Below, piece after piece: positions 17,232 to 24,462 of a stretch of DNA of 24,462 bases (positions are counted from its first letter, which is position 1; each line of letters starts with the position of its first letter). This stretch comes from a virus: the IMG/VR virus record IMGVR_UViG_3300025133_000577, positions 1-24,462 of that record, one strand, 5' to 3'. The position numbers and the translations under genes are program-made. A model generated the notes under the pieces. That model searched no databases. It was not told where the DNA came from and saw only the letters and a program-made list of their open reading frames with translations.

Positions 17232-20200
17232 ATGAATCCAGAAGCATTAGAATATAGTTACGGGTTATTTCAAAATGACGGATATGACGGTAGTTTAGAA
17301 GAGTATCAAGAGTTAATCTCTACTAATCAAGAAGCTAAAGACTATTCGTTTAATTTGTTTTCAGCAGATGGATATAATGGTTCTCTTGAAGATTTTTCAA
17401 ATCTTATAACAAGTGAAATAGTACCTGAAGCAGGAGCTCCAGTTGCAGGAATAGATAAAACTGAATCTGTCTTTTACGAAGATGTAGAAATTGAAGAACC
17501 TGCACATTCAGAAGAAGAAATCAAAGAAGCTAATATATGGGTTACTCCCCCTATGATACAAGCTGCAAATAAAAAACTTAAATGGAATGAAGATATTTCA
17601 GAGGATAACTACGATGCATGGGTTGGAGATAATGCTGATGGTAAAGTAGTTGAAGCTTGGGATTTATATAAAAGTGAAAACCTAGGAATTGAAAAAGAAT
17701 CTGGTCAAGAAGCTATTACTATAGAAGGTTTAAGTGAAGCTACGTTGGAAGACATTGATCCAATAATTAATAGAGAATATGAAAGTAGTGATTTAAAATC
17801 AACTACTTTAAATGATTATATAAGTGAAAAAGTTGATAAAATATCTAAAGCTCAAGATGAAGAATTTATTAAGTTATTAGGTAAACCTATAGAAGAATTT
17901 GCAGTTAAAGATAGTAAAGGAAATATAACATATGATATTCCTGAAGATAAAATTGAAGAATTTAATAATATTGTCAAAAAATATCAACCACAATGGGATA
18001 ATATAGACATAGATAGTAGAAAAGCTACGATGATTTTTGATAGATATAATGAATTAGCAGATGAAGCTAATAAATTAGCAAAGTCTATTAGTAAAATAGA
18101 TCCTATAAAGGAAATTGGTGAAGATACTACAGGGACGGTAGTTGAAAAAGTTGATCCAATTAGTGGTGAAATTATGGAATCATATGATTATGATGAATTT
18201 AAATATCGACTTGTTACTCTAGGAGAGTACAAAAGTGTACAAGATGTTGTAAAAGCGTATAATATATCTACTACAGAAGCTGAATACAGAATCACTAACA
18301 TGCTTGAAGAGGCGGAAGTTGAATCAGATCCAGATAAATGGTGGCATTATCTTACTGATAAAAAATATAGAAAGAAAATAGATGATCAAAGACAAAGGCG
18401 TCGAAGTTATAAATGGTGGAAACGATTATTAGATAATTCATCTAGTGAAGAGATATTTACAATGGAGCAAAGCAAAGGTAAAGAATATTTAGATACTTTT
18501 TTACCTGACGGTTTTACAACTGTAGAAACTGGGGCAATTCATGTTGGAATACCAGGAACTCGCGATTTTGTAACAGTTATAAACAACAGAACTGGTAATA
18601 GTATTGAAATAGGATTTGATTTTAGTAGAGATGATAAAAGAAGTATTAGAGCAGAAAGAACTAAATTAACTACTTTTTTAACGCACAATACTACTAAATT
18701 ACAACTAGAGGAATCGCGTTATAGATCTAAAACTGCTTATCAAAAATTTTATAAAGCAGAAACAACTTCTGTAGCAGATGGAGGATTTAATGTAGATGAT
18801 TTAAAACTAGCTTCATATAATAAATATTCTACTGATGTAAATCCTGATTTATTTAATCCTAAAATTACTAAAGCTAAATTAGAAGGAATCAAAGCCGGAG
18901 GAGGATATGCTGATAAGTACCTTGCTAGTGATGTTGCAGAGATGGGACTTGATGCTTCACAACTAGTTCAAGGAGAAGCATACAATGTTGAATTTGATGA
19001 CAATGTTGTTGATGCTCAGAAAAAAGCATTAATGATATTAGCTGCTGAAAGACAAAAAAATGGAGTGAAAAATCAAGAAACTCCACCATTAACTATTGGA
19101 TTAGATTTTGATACTAATGTAGTTAAAGGTTTAAATATTACACAAACGCAAGTTGATAATTTAGCTAGAGAAATATTAGGTGATAAAGATTGGGGTATGG
19201 TTCAACAACGTGCTTTTGAAAATTGGGTTGAAACAGGTAGATGGAAGAAAGAGGAAGATAAAGCTCAAATGGGTGTTCTTTTTAAAACTATGATAGATAA
19301 GACTGAAAGTACTAGAAAAGCTATGTTATCAAGCGCTTGGTTATCAGAAAAAACAAGGGAGCTAGAAGAATATACAAGCAATGTTAGTAATACATTTTAT
19401 TCTGAAACGTACAAGAAATTTAAAGAAGACGAAAGTATAGTATATCCAATTGCTCCAGGAGAAGGATATTATGAGGTTGATGGAAGAAAGATACCATCTA
19501 AAATAATTGATGGTATGCGAGCAGAATATAAAGCTCTAAATTTAGTTTATACTAATTATGACAACGCGGCAATGGAAGCAGAATGGGCGGTTGATCATGT
19601 TAATGATTTTGATGATAAATGGAAAATATATAAACATAATTATAACGACGCTGAACAAGCGGGCACTGCTTTTACATTAGGAGTAGCAGATATATTCCTT
19701 GGCACTGCTCATGGAGCTTATAAATTACTTTCATTACCTGGAGATGCAATAAAAATGCTAGTTGGTATGGATACTCAAGATCCTATAGATAAAGCTATGG
19801 CTAATTGGTACAACTTTAAAGATAGAGAACAATCTCAATTTGCTCCAAAAGTAAAATATGGAGAATGGACAAATTCATTGGAGTTTGGTAGTTACTGGAT
19901 GAATACTGGAGCAGAACAATTACCTATTTATGCAGCTATGATGGCAGCTAATCTTCTTGCCCCAGGAAGTACCGCAGCAGTTGCGTTTGTAGCTGGAGGT
20001 TCTACTTATTCTACTACAGATCATCAAATGAGAATGAATGGTGATGAAGATTTATCAGAAGGAGATATATTTTTTCGTGGTCTTTTGTCAGGTATAAATG
20101 AATTTGGTTTCACTTACTTATTTGGTTCACCTTTAGTTAAAAAAGGAGGTGATATTTTAAGAGGTAAAGGAGGTAATCCTTTTAAAAGATTTAGGACAGG

Positions 20201-23200
20201 TAAAATAGATTATCTAAGAGGTCAAACTCCATTAATGGTTGAAGGTTTTCTAATGGAAGCAACGGAAGAAGGTTTGATTATGGGGTTTGATAATATTATT
20301 CATGGTAGATCTATCTTAGAGAATGTCCAAGAATCAGCAGTTGTTGGAGGTGTTTTTGGGTTAAATATGATAATGGCACCATCGTTAGGTGTTATGATGT
20401 CTAGAAATTTTACAAATGGAGACGCACTAAATACTTTGGCAAAAAATACTAAAACGTTAGCTAATCTTTATAATGAAAACGATGTAATTAGTGATGAAAT
20501 TTTAAAGTTGCAATATGATAATATAAATTTAAGTGGTAAAACTAATCAAGGAAAAAGAAATCAAAATACAGAAAGAATAAAACGTTTAAATCTAAAACTT
20601 GATAATAACAATCAGATAAAAGAAGAGCTTACTATTGAGAATTCAGAAACACTTGATGGAGTACAAGATAATTTAATAAATCAAGGATTAGGTAAAAACG
20701 CTTATGATAATTTTAATCTAAGTTCTGTAGAAGCATTCAAAATACAACAACAAGTTAATGATATTAAAAGTGATCCTGAGGTAGATGCAAAAGAGAAAAA
20801 AGAATTAATTGATATATTAACTTCTAAACTTAATAAAATAAGATCTAGTTTAGAAAAATTTAAATCTAAAGAGCTATGGGGACATGGATATTATTCTTTA
20901 CTAGCAAGTTCATTTGTGAGCAAGAAAAATAAAAAACGTATAAATGAAATTAGAGCAGAAGCAACTACGCATATATTAGAGAAAAAAGGTAGTGAGCATG
21001 AAATAAGTCAAAAAGAAATAGATGAAGAAGGTGCTAAAATATATATAAAACAAGAAATAGAACAGCAGTTAACTAGTGATAAAAAATTAAATAACGATTT
21101 AAAATCAGCAGATACTAAAGAAGATGGAGTTAAAGTTATCACTGACCATTATGATTCTTTAATTGCAGAGGCGGAAAAAAATAATAATCTAAAACAAAAA
21201 GAAAAATTAGAAGAACATAGAGATAATACTATTAATAGTATAAATGATGGTTCAGTTAATGGAGTTTATTTATTAAATGGAGATCTGGATAGTGATTTTA
21301 AAGAAACATATGTTGCTATTGTGGAAAACATGGTAAATAATGAAACTACTACAACGGGTATTCATGAAACCGCGCACGCGTGGAGCGTTAGATTAATGAA
21401 AGAAAATCCTAAAAAATTTAACGATTTTGGAGAAGCAGTAACTAAGTTTTTGCAAGAAAAGCATTCAGATGTTTGGGAGTTTATTACAACAGAAAATGTA
21501 GGTATATATAATGAAGATGGCACAATAGATTATGAAGAAGTAATATCTTCTTTTGCTGAACAAGTAGCTGCTAATAAAATAAAATTAAATAACAAAGGGT
21601 TATGGCCAGCTATTCTTGGCAAAGCGTGGAATATTGGTCTTAAAGAATCTGGAGGACAAGATATTTCTTTTAGAGGACAAAATGATATTATTGCTTATTT
21701 TGAAAATGTATTAAAAGATGTTGTAACTGATAAAAAAATAGATTCTGACACGAAAGACGTATCGCAAAAAGATATAGTTAAAACTGATAAAACTATAAAA
21801 GAAAAAAAATCTCAATCAAGAGCAAAGAAAAAAGCACAAAAAGATTTAAAACTAGAGAAAAAAGAAGTTGGAGAACAAATAAATGAAGTAGCGGGTGATA
21901 TTAAAAGTGCTAATGAGTTAGCAGCAAAGTTGTATAAAGAAATGTTAGATCCTAATGCAACAGGTAAAACAGCTAGATTATTAGATAATGTAATAGATAA
22001 TCAATTAAGGATTAATGGAGTAGATGTAGCCGCAGGTAATGTTTATAATAAGCCTTTAAAAGAATTTAGACAAGAAGTTAAAGATGAACTTTTGATAGGA
22101 ACTATAATGCGTTTTGATCCTAAAAAAGCTATTAAAAAAGAGGGTGCATATGATCCAGGTGGATTTATTGTTTCTGAATTAGTTAATTATAGGATTGGAG
22201 ATGTATTAAATAAATATAGACCTAAGTCAGGAGAAGTGTCAATTGATGTTCCTTTAGAATCTGGTAAAACTAGAGAATTTGTTGATGAAAGTATAGATAT
22301 TGAAGGTGCAATTGATGAAAAACCTACAGTAACTCCAAGATCTAAAATAAAAAAGCAAGCTCCAGATTTAGTAACTCAAGAATTAGAAGATTTAGTTGAG
22401 ACAGCAGTATTAGAAATTGAAGCAGGAGTAAGACCTGATGTAGATGATAAAGTATATAAATCTTTTATACAAGAAGTATTAGAAGGTAAACTTACTAATG
22501 AAATCAAAGATAGATTTGGTAAAGGCGCAGAGTATGATAATTTTATTAAGAAATTTGCTCCAGTTTTAAAGAAATCAATGCCACCACAATTTTTTGTTAA
22601 AATTGAATCTCAAATAAAACCAGAAGATAGACAATTTACATTTCCCCCTAAAAGATTAACTACACAAGCAGAAATAGATAAAGCTACTAGAAGTGATCAA
22701 GTATATGTAGAAAACACTGCACAAGGTGTTAACATGTATAAATTAAAAGATTTTTCAAGTAGAGATTTAGCTAATTTCTTGTTACCTCCGGCAATTCATC
22801 CTAAAACTGGTAAGAAAAGTGGTAGAAAAGGAACTATAAAAACATCTGTAGCTAAGTCTGTTGGAGTAGAACTAGGTAAAGATATGATACCATCTGTTAT
22901 GGAGGGGTTAGGCAAAAGTCAGAAAGAAATAGCTATAGCTAGTGTGAAAGCACAACGACAACCTACTATCAAGTTTCATAAATCTGGAATGCAAGATATG
23001 GTTAGAAAAATGGGTATAGAACCATTAACTATAAAAGGTGGAAAAAAAGTGTATTCTTTGTATGATTTTACTGGAAAAGATAAAGATAAAAATAAAACAA
23101 TAGAATTATCAGATAAAGAAGCATTTAAGAAATGGATTATAGAAGTTGTACCTAGATATTTACCAATAGAATTTATTACTAAATCATCTTTAGTTGGTTA

Positions 23201-24462
23201 TGGAAGTAAAGCAAAATACTTCTATTTTACATCTGATGAAGTTACACAAATAAAAAAAGAAGCTGCGAAAAATCAAAAAGAATTTACTCCAGAAGAGCGC
23301 GCCGCGATTAAAGAAATGGTTAGTGGACTTGGAGATTACAAAAGTGGTATTTGGGCTAATATAAAATATTTAGTAGGTACAGCAGAATATAAAAAGAGAG
23401 TTGATCTTAACTATAAAGGATTAGGTATTGTATTTAATAAGTTTCAAGATATGATAGCAGCTAATCCAAACAGTGTGAAGTTTATTGTTGGTATGTTAGA
23501 AACAGGTTCTCAATCCAGTAGTCATTGGTTAAGAAATGCTGCTATGCCTAGAGGATACGATAGATTAGTAGGAGCAAAATGGAGTGGAGAAACTCATGTA
23601 AAAGAACATGTATGGCCTCAAAATATGTTTGCAGAATTTATGTTGGGAGTTGCTATTAAAGGTGCATCAAAAGGAAATATAAATATCGATAAAGTAATGC
23701 CATTTGTTAAAGACAATTATTTTCAAATGTTAATTACATTAAAAGATGACAATAAATTAAAAGATACTAAGCCCAAATATGGAATAAAATACAATCTTCA
23801 AGCGGTTCCACCTAAAGAGTTTTTAGATAGTTTACAGGAAGCTTTTAAAACAGGAGACTTAACTAAAGCAAAAAGTATTTGGACAAGATATGTTAATTCT
23901 TTAGTTAATAATAATGATGGAGGATTTAACTTAAATAATTTAATTTTTGATGGAAAATCTGTAGCCTCTATATTTAATGTAGATGTAAGTAAAGAGTATA
24001 GAAATAATTCTAAAGTCATTGAATTACAGAATAAACTTATTGAAGCTCAACTATTAGGTCAAGATGTAAAACCTAAAAAAGTAATGTATTTTTTCACTAG
24101 AGATTTAGCTACTCCAGAAGAAAACGCATTAAAAGAGCGTAAAAAAGAAGTTGATGGAAATAAAGTTATATCTAAATTTAGTCAATCAGCTAATGGTAAT
24201 AACGTTAATAGAGAAAGTCAAATATTAGATAAAGCTTTACAAATTGCTCGAGATCCTAATGCTCCTGTTAAAAAGATTAGAGTATTTGATTTTGATGATA
24301 CATTAGCTAGAACTAAAAGTAATGTTATATATAATAAACCTAATACAACTGGTAAACCATCGTCAAATTTAAAGGCAATAGTAATGGCAGGTGGACCTGG
24401 TAGTGGAAAATCTACTGTTATAAAAGGTCTAGGACTACAAAAGCAAGGATACAAAGTAGTCA
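17232..24462 (+). CDS. Giant polyvalent virion protein, 3' partial (at least 2410 residues)
   Basis: The frame is open without a stop from ATG 17232 to the right edge, so the true length exceeds 2410 residues; it starts 3 bases after the previous stop in TATATG context. Order of visible parts: two tandem 30-residue repeats (8-61); a long acidic/helical region (about 90-800); hydrophobic or Gly/Ala-rich segments at about 812-840, 897-925 and 1037-1056; a Lys/Glu-rich coiled region to about 1340; an HExxH zincin-like site at 1378-1382; further unassigned charged domains to about 2000; a His/Trp/Pro-rich block at 2094-2130; and a HAD motif I plus P-loop at 2353-2395. The multi-domain layout, with peptidase-, phosphatase- and kinase-like motifs on one chain, fits 'polyvalent' proteins of marine phages thought to be ejected with DNA. 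Alternatives are a tape-measure-like protein or unusual ejection protein. No polymerase motif is seen in this part. Confidence 0.75.
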   Translation, partial: MNPEALEYSYGLFQNDGYDGSLEEYQELISTNQEAKDYSFNLFSADGYNGSLEDFSNLITSEIVPEAGAPVAGIDKTESVFYEDVEIEEPAHSEEEIKEANIWVTPPMIQAANKKLKWNEDISEDNYDAWVGDNADGKVVEAWDLYKSENLGIEKESGQEAITIEGLSEATLEDIDPIINREYESSDLKSTTLNDYISEKVDKISKAQDEEFIKLLGKPIEEFAVKDSKGNITYDIPEDKIEEFNNIVKKYQPQWDNIDIDSRKATMIFDRYNELADEANKLAKSISKIDPIKEIGEDTTGTVVEKVDPISGEIMESYDYDEFKYRLVTLGEYKSVQDVVKAYNISTTEAEYRITNMLEEAEVESDPDKWWHYLTDKKYRKKIDDQRQRRRSYKWWKRLLDNSSSEEIFTMEQSKGKEYLDTFLPDGFTTVETGAIHVGIPGTRDFVTVINNRTGNSIEIGFDFSRDDKRSIRAERTKLTTFLTHNTTKLQLEESRYRSKTAYQKFYKAETTSVADGGFNVDDLKLASYNKYSTDVNPDLFNPKITKAKLEGIKAGGGYADKYLASDVAEMGLDASQLVQGEAYNVEFDDNVVDAQKKALMILAAERQKNGVKNQETPPLTIGLDFDTNVVKGLNITQTQVDNLAREILGDKDWGMVQQRAFENWVETGRWKKEEDKAQMGVLFKTMIDKTESTRKAMLSSAWLSEKTRELEEYTSNVSNTFYSETYKKFKEDESIVYPIAPGEGYYEVDGRKIPSKIIDGMRAEYKALNLVYTNYDNAAMEAEWAVDHVNDFDDKWKIYKHNYNDAEQAGTAFTLGVADIFLGTAHGAYKLLSLPGDAIKMLVGMDTQDPIDKAMANWYNFKDREQSQFAPKVKYGEWTNSLEFGSYWMNTGAEQLPIYAAMMAANLLAPGSTAAVAFVAGGSTYSTTDHQMRMNGDEDLSEGDIFFRGLLSGINEFGFTYLFGSPLVKKGGDILRGKGGNPFKRFRTGKIDYLRGQTPLMVEGFLMEATEEGLIMGFDNIIHGRSILENVQESAVVGGVFGLNMIMAPSLGVMMSRNFTNGDALNTLAKNTKTLANLYNENDVISDEILKLQYDNINLSGKTNQGKRNQNTERIKRLNLKLDNNNQIKEELTIENSETLDGVQDNLINQGLGKNAYDNFNLSSVEAFKIQQQVNDIKSDPEVDAKEKKELIDILTSKLNKIRSSLEKFKSKELWGHGYYSLLASSFVSKKNKKRINEIRAEATTHILEKKGSEHEISQKEIDEEGAKIYIKQEIEQQLTSDKKLNNDLKSADTKEDGVKVITDHYDSLIAEAEKNNNLKQKEKLEEHRDNTINSINDGSVNGVYLLNGDLDSDFKETYVAIVENMVNNETTTTGIHETAHAWSVRLMKENPKKFNDFGEAVTKFLQEKHSDVWEFITTENVGIYNEDGTIDYEEVISSFAEQVAANKIKLNNKGLWPAILGKAWNIGLKESGGQDISFRGQNDIIAYFENVLKDVVTDKKIDSDTKDVSQKDIVKTDKTIKEKKSQSRAKKKAQKDLKLEKKEVGEQINEVAGDIKSANELAAKLYKEMLDPNATGKTARLLDNVIDNQLRINGVDVAAGNVYNKPLKEFRQEVKDELLIGTIMRFDPKKAIKKEGAYDPGGFIVSELVNYRIGDVLNKYRPKSGEVSIDVPLESGKTREFVDESIDIEGAIDEKPTVTPRSKIKKQAPDLVTQELEDLVETAVLEIEAGVRPDVDDKVYKSFIQEVLEGKLTNEIKDRFGKGAEYDNFIKKFAPVLKKSMPPQFFVKIESQIKPEDRQFTFPPKRLTTQAEIDKATRSDQVYVENTAQGVNMYKLKDFSSRDLANFLLPPAIHPKTGKKSGRKGTIKTSVAKSVGVELGKDMIPSVMEGLGKSQKEIAIASVKAQRQPTIKFHKSGMQDMVRKMGIEPLTIKGGKKVYSLYDFTGKDKDKNKTIELSDKEAFKKWIIEVVPRYLPIEFITKSSLVGYGSKAKYFYFTSDEVTQIKKEAAKNQKEFTPEERAAIKEMVSGLGDYKSGIWANIKYLVGTAEYKKRVDLNYKGLGIVFNKFQDMIAANPNSVKFIVGMLETGSQSSSHWLRNAAMPRGYDRLVGAKWSGETHVKEHVWPQNMFAEFMLGVAIKGASKGNINIDKVMPFVKDNYFQMLITLKDDNKLKDTKPKYGIKYNLQAVPPKEFLDSLQEAFKTGDLTKAKSIWTRYVNSLVNNNDGGFNLNNLIFDGKSVASIFNVDVSKEYRNNSKVIELQNKLIEAQLLGQDVKPKKVMYFFTRDLATPEENALKERKKEVDGNKVISKFSQSANGNNVNRESQILDKALQIARDPNAPVKKIRVFDFDDTLARTKSNVIYNKPNTTGKPSSNLKAIVMAGGPGSGKSTVIKGLGLQKQGYKVV
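17253..17414 (+). repeat. Two tandem 30-residue repeats at the start of the giant protein
   Basis: Residues 8-31 (YSYGLFQNDGYDGSLEEY and onward) and 38-61 (YSFNLFSADGYNGSLEDF and onward) are identical in 13 of 24 positions with a spacing of 30 residues. The shared core is LF..DGY.GSLE(E/D)(Y/F)..LI. The DNA copies (17253-17324 and 17343-17414) have diverged, so the protein pattern is what is kept. Possible role: a docking or virion-packaging tag; unproven. Confidence 0.85.
19665..20400 (+). other. Hydrophobic segments inside the giant protein
   Basis: Three stretches stand out of a very hydrophilic protein: residues about 812-840 (AFTLGVADIFLGTAHGAYKL), 897-925 (IYAAMMAANLLAPGSTAAVA, then AFVAGG) and 1037-1056 (VVGGVFGLNMIMAPSLGVMM). 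They are Ala/Gly-rich, amphipathic to hydrophobic and separated by charged linkers. They could insert in a host membrane during DNA ejection. None is a clear signal peptide. Confidence 0.5.
21363..21560 (+). other. Zincin-like metallopeptidase site (HETAH) in the giant protein
   Basis: GIHETAHAWSVRLMKE carries HExxH at residues 1378-1382 (His1378, Glu1379, His1382), preceded by a polar Thr-rich strand. About 55-60 residues downstream is DYEEVISSFAEQVA, with Glu1435/1436 and Glu1443 as possible third zinc ligand (gluzincin-style). Family members in phage polyvalent proteins usually read HExxHA, as here. Activity and target are unknown. Confidence 0.6.
24273..24462 (+). other. HAD motif I followed by P-loop in the giant protein
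   Basis: KIRVFDFDDTLARTKS places DxDxT (Asp2353, Asp2355, Thr2357) after a hydrophobic strand, the classic HAD motif I in which the first Asp is the nucleophile. Thirty residues on, AIVMAGGPGSGKSTVIKG gives a Walker A loop (2387-2395; Lys2393, Ser2394) after its own strand. The rest of both domains lies beyond the window. The P-loop resembles zeta-toxin or small nucleotide/polynucleotide kinases. Confidence 0.75.

Noticed and set aside
19098-19118. LDFDTN as a second HAD motif or polymerase-type DxD motif in the giant
   Set aside because: It lacks the Thr/Val at the fifth position of HAD motif I and no other polymerase or HAD signature is near.
23798-24454. Two minus-strand open frames near the right edge
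   Set aside because: The + strand is one unbroken frame through this region with HAD and P-loop motifs, so the minus frames are shadows.
1-24462. tRNA genes, integrase, insertion sequences or attachment sites
   Set aside because: Gaps are too short for tRNAs and no such motif was seen in any frame read; this is a compact virion module.

Overview
The window is about 24.5 kb of an AT-rich (roughly two-thirds A+T by eye) tailed-phage genome. Every gene lies on the + strand and genes are tightly packed, with gaps of -0 to about 70 bases; no gene-free stretch exceeds 300 bases. The gene order (large terminase, portal, scaffold-like protein, major capsid protein, small head protein, neck/connector proteins, large tail proteins, internal virion-like proteins, giant protein) is that of a podovirus-type virion module. 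No tail sheath, tube or classic tape-measure gene is visible. No start codon is preceded by a Shine-Dalgarno GGAG/AGGA box. Starts instead follow A/T-only leaders such as AAATTATG or TATATCATG. This fits non-SD initiation as in Bacteroidota and suggests a phage of a marine flavobacterium-like host; that host call is inference. Several proteins resemble, from memory, families common in uncultured marine podoviruses and in crAss-like phages.

Bases 1-6210 hold the head module: the C-terminal nuclease part of the terminase (cut by the left edge), portal, a strongly charged scaffold-like protein, the major capsid protein and a 112-residue small head protein. The module closes with a near-perfect UUCG-tetraloop terminator. 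A 258-residue protein of unknown function (6233-7009) sits alone between that terminator and a second one at 7037-7066.

Bases 7081-14654 hold the connector and tail module: two neck/adaptor-like proteins (340 and 380 aa), a 1217-aa tail protein with a C-terminal Ig/cadherin-like region, and a 566-aa protein like the stabilization (P22 gp10-like) proteins of crAss-like phages. These four share an unusual trait: beta-rich Gly/Thr modules appear spliced into otherwise conserved backbones, and one module type occurs three times in two genes.

Bases 14679-24462 hold proteins probably carried inside the virion and ejected: a 259-aa Ala-rich coiled coil, a 586-aa hydrophilic protein with a Thr-rich linker, and an open reading frame of at least 2410 codons that runs off the right edge. 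This giant starts with two tandem 30-residue repeats, has hydrophobic segments near residues 810-1060, an HExxH zincin-like site at 1378-1382, and near the right edge a HAD motif I (DFDDT) followed only 30 residues later by a P-loop (GGPGSGKST). It looks like a 'polyvalent' virion protein that brings several enzymatic domains into the host, and it is the most interesting object in the window.
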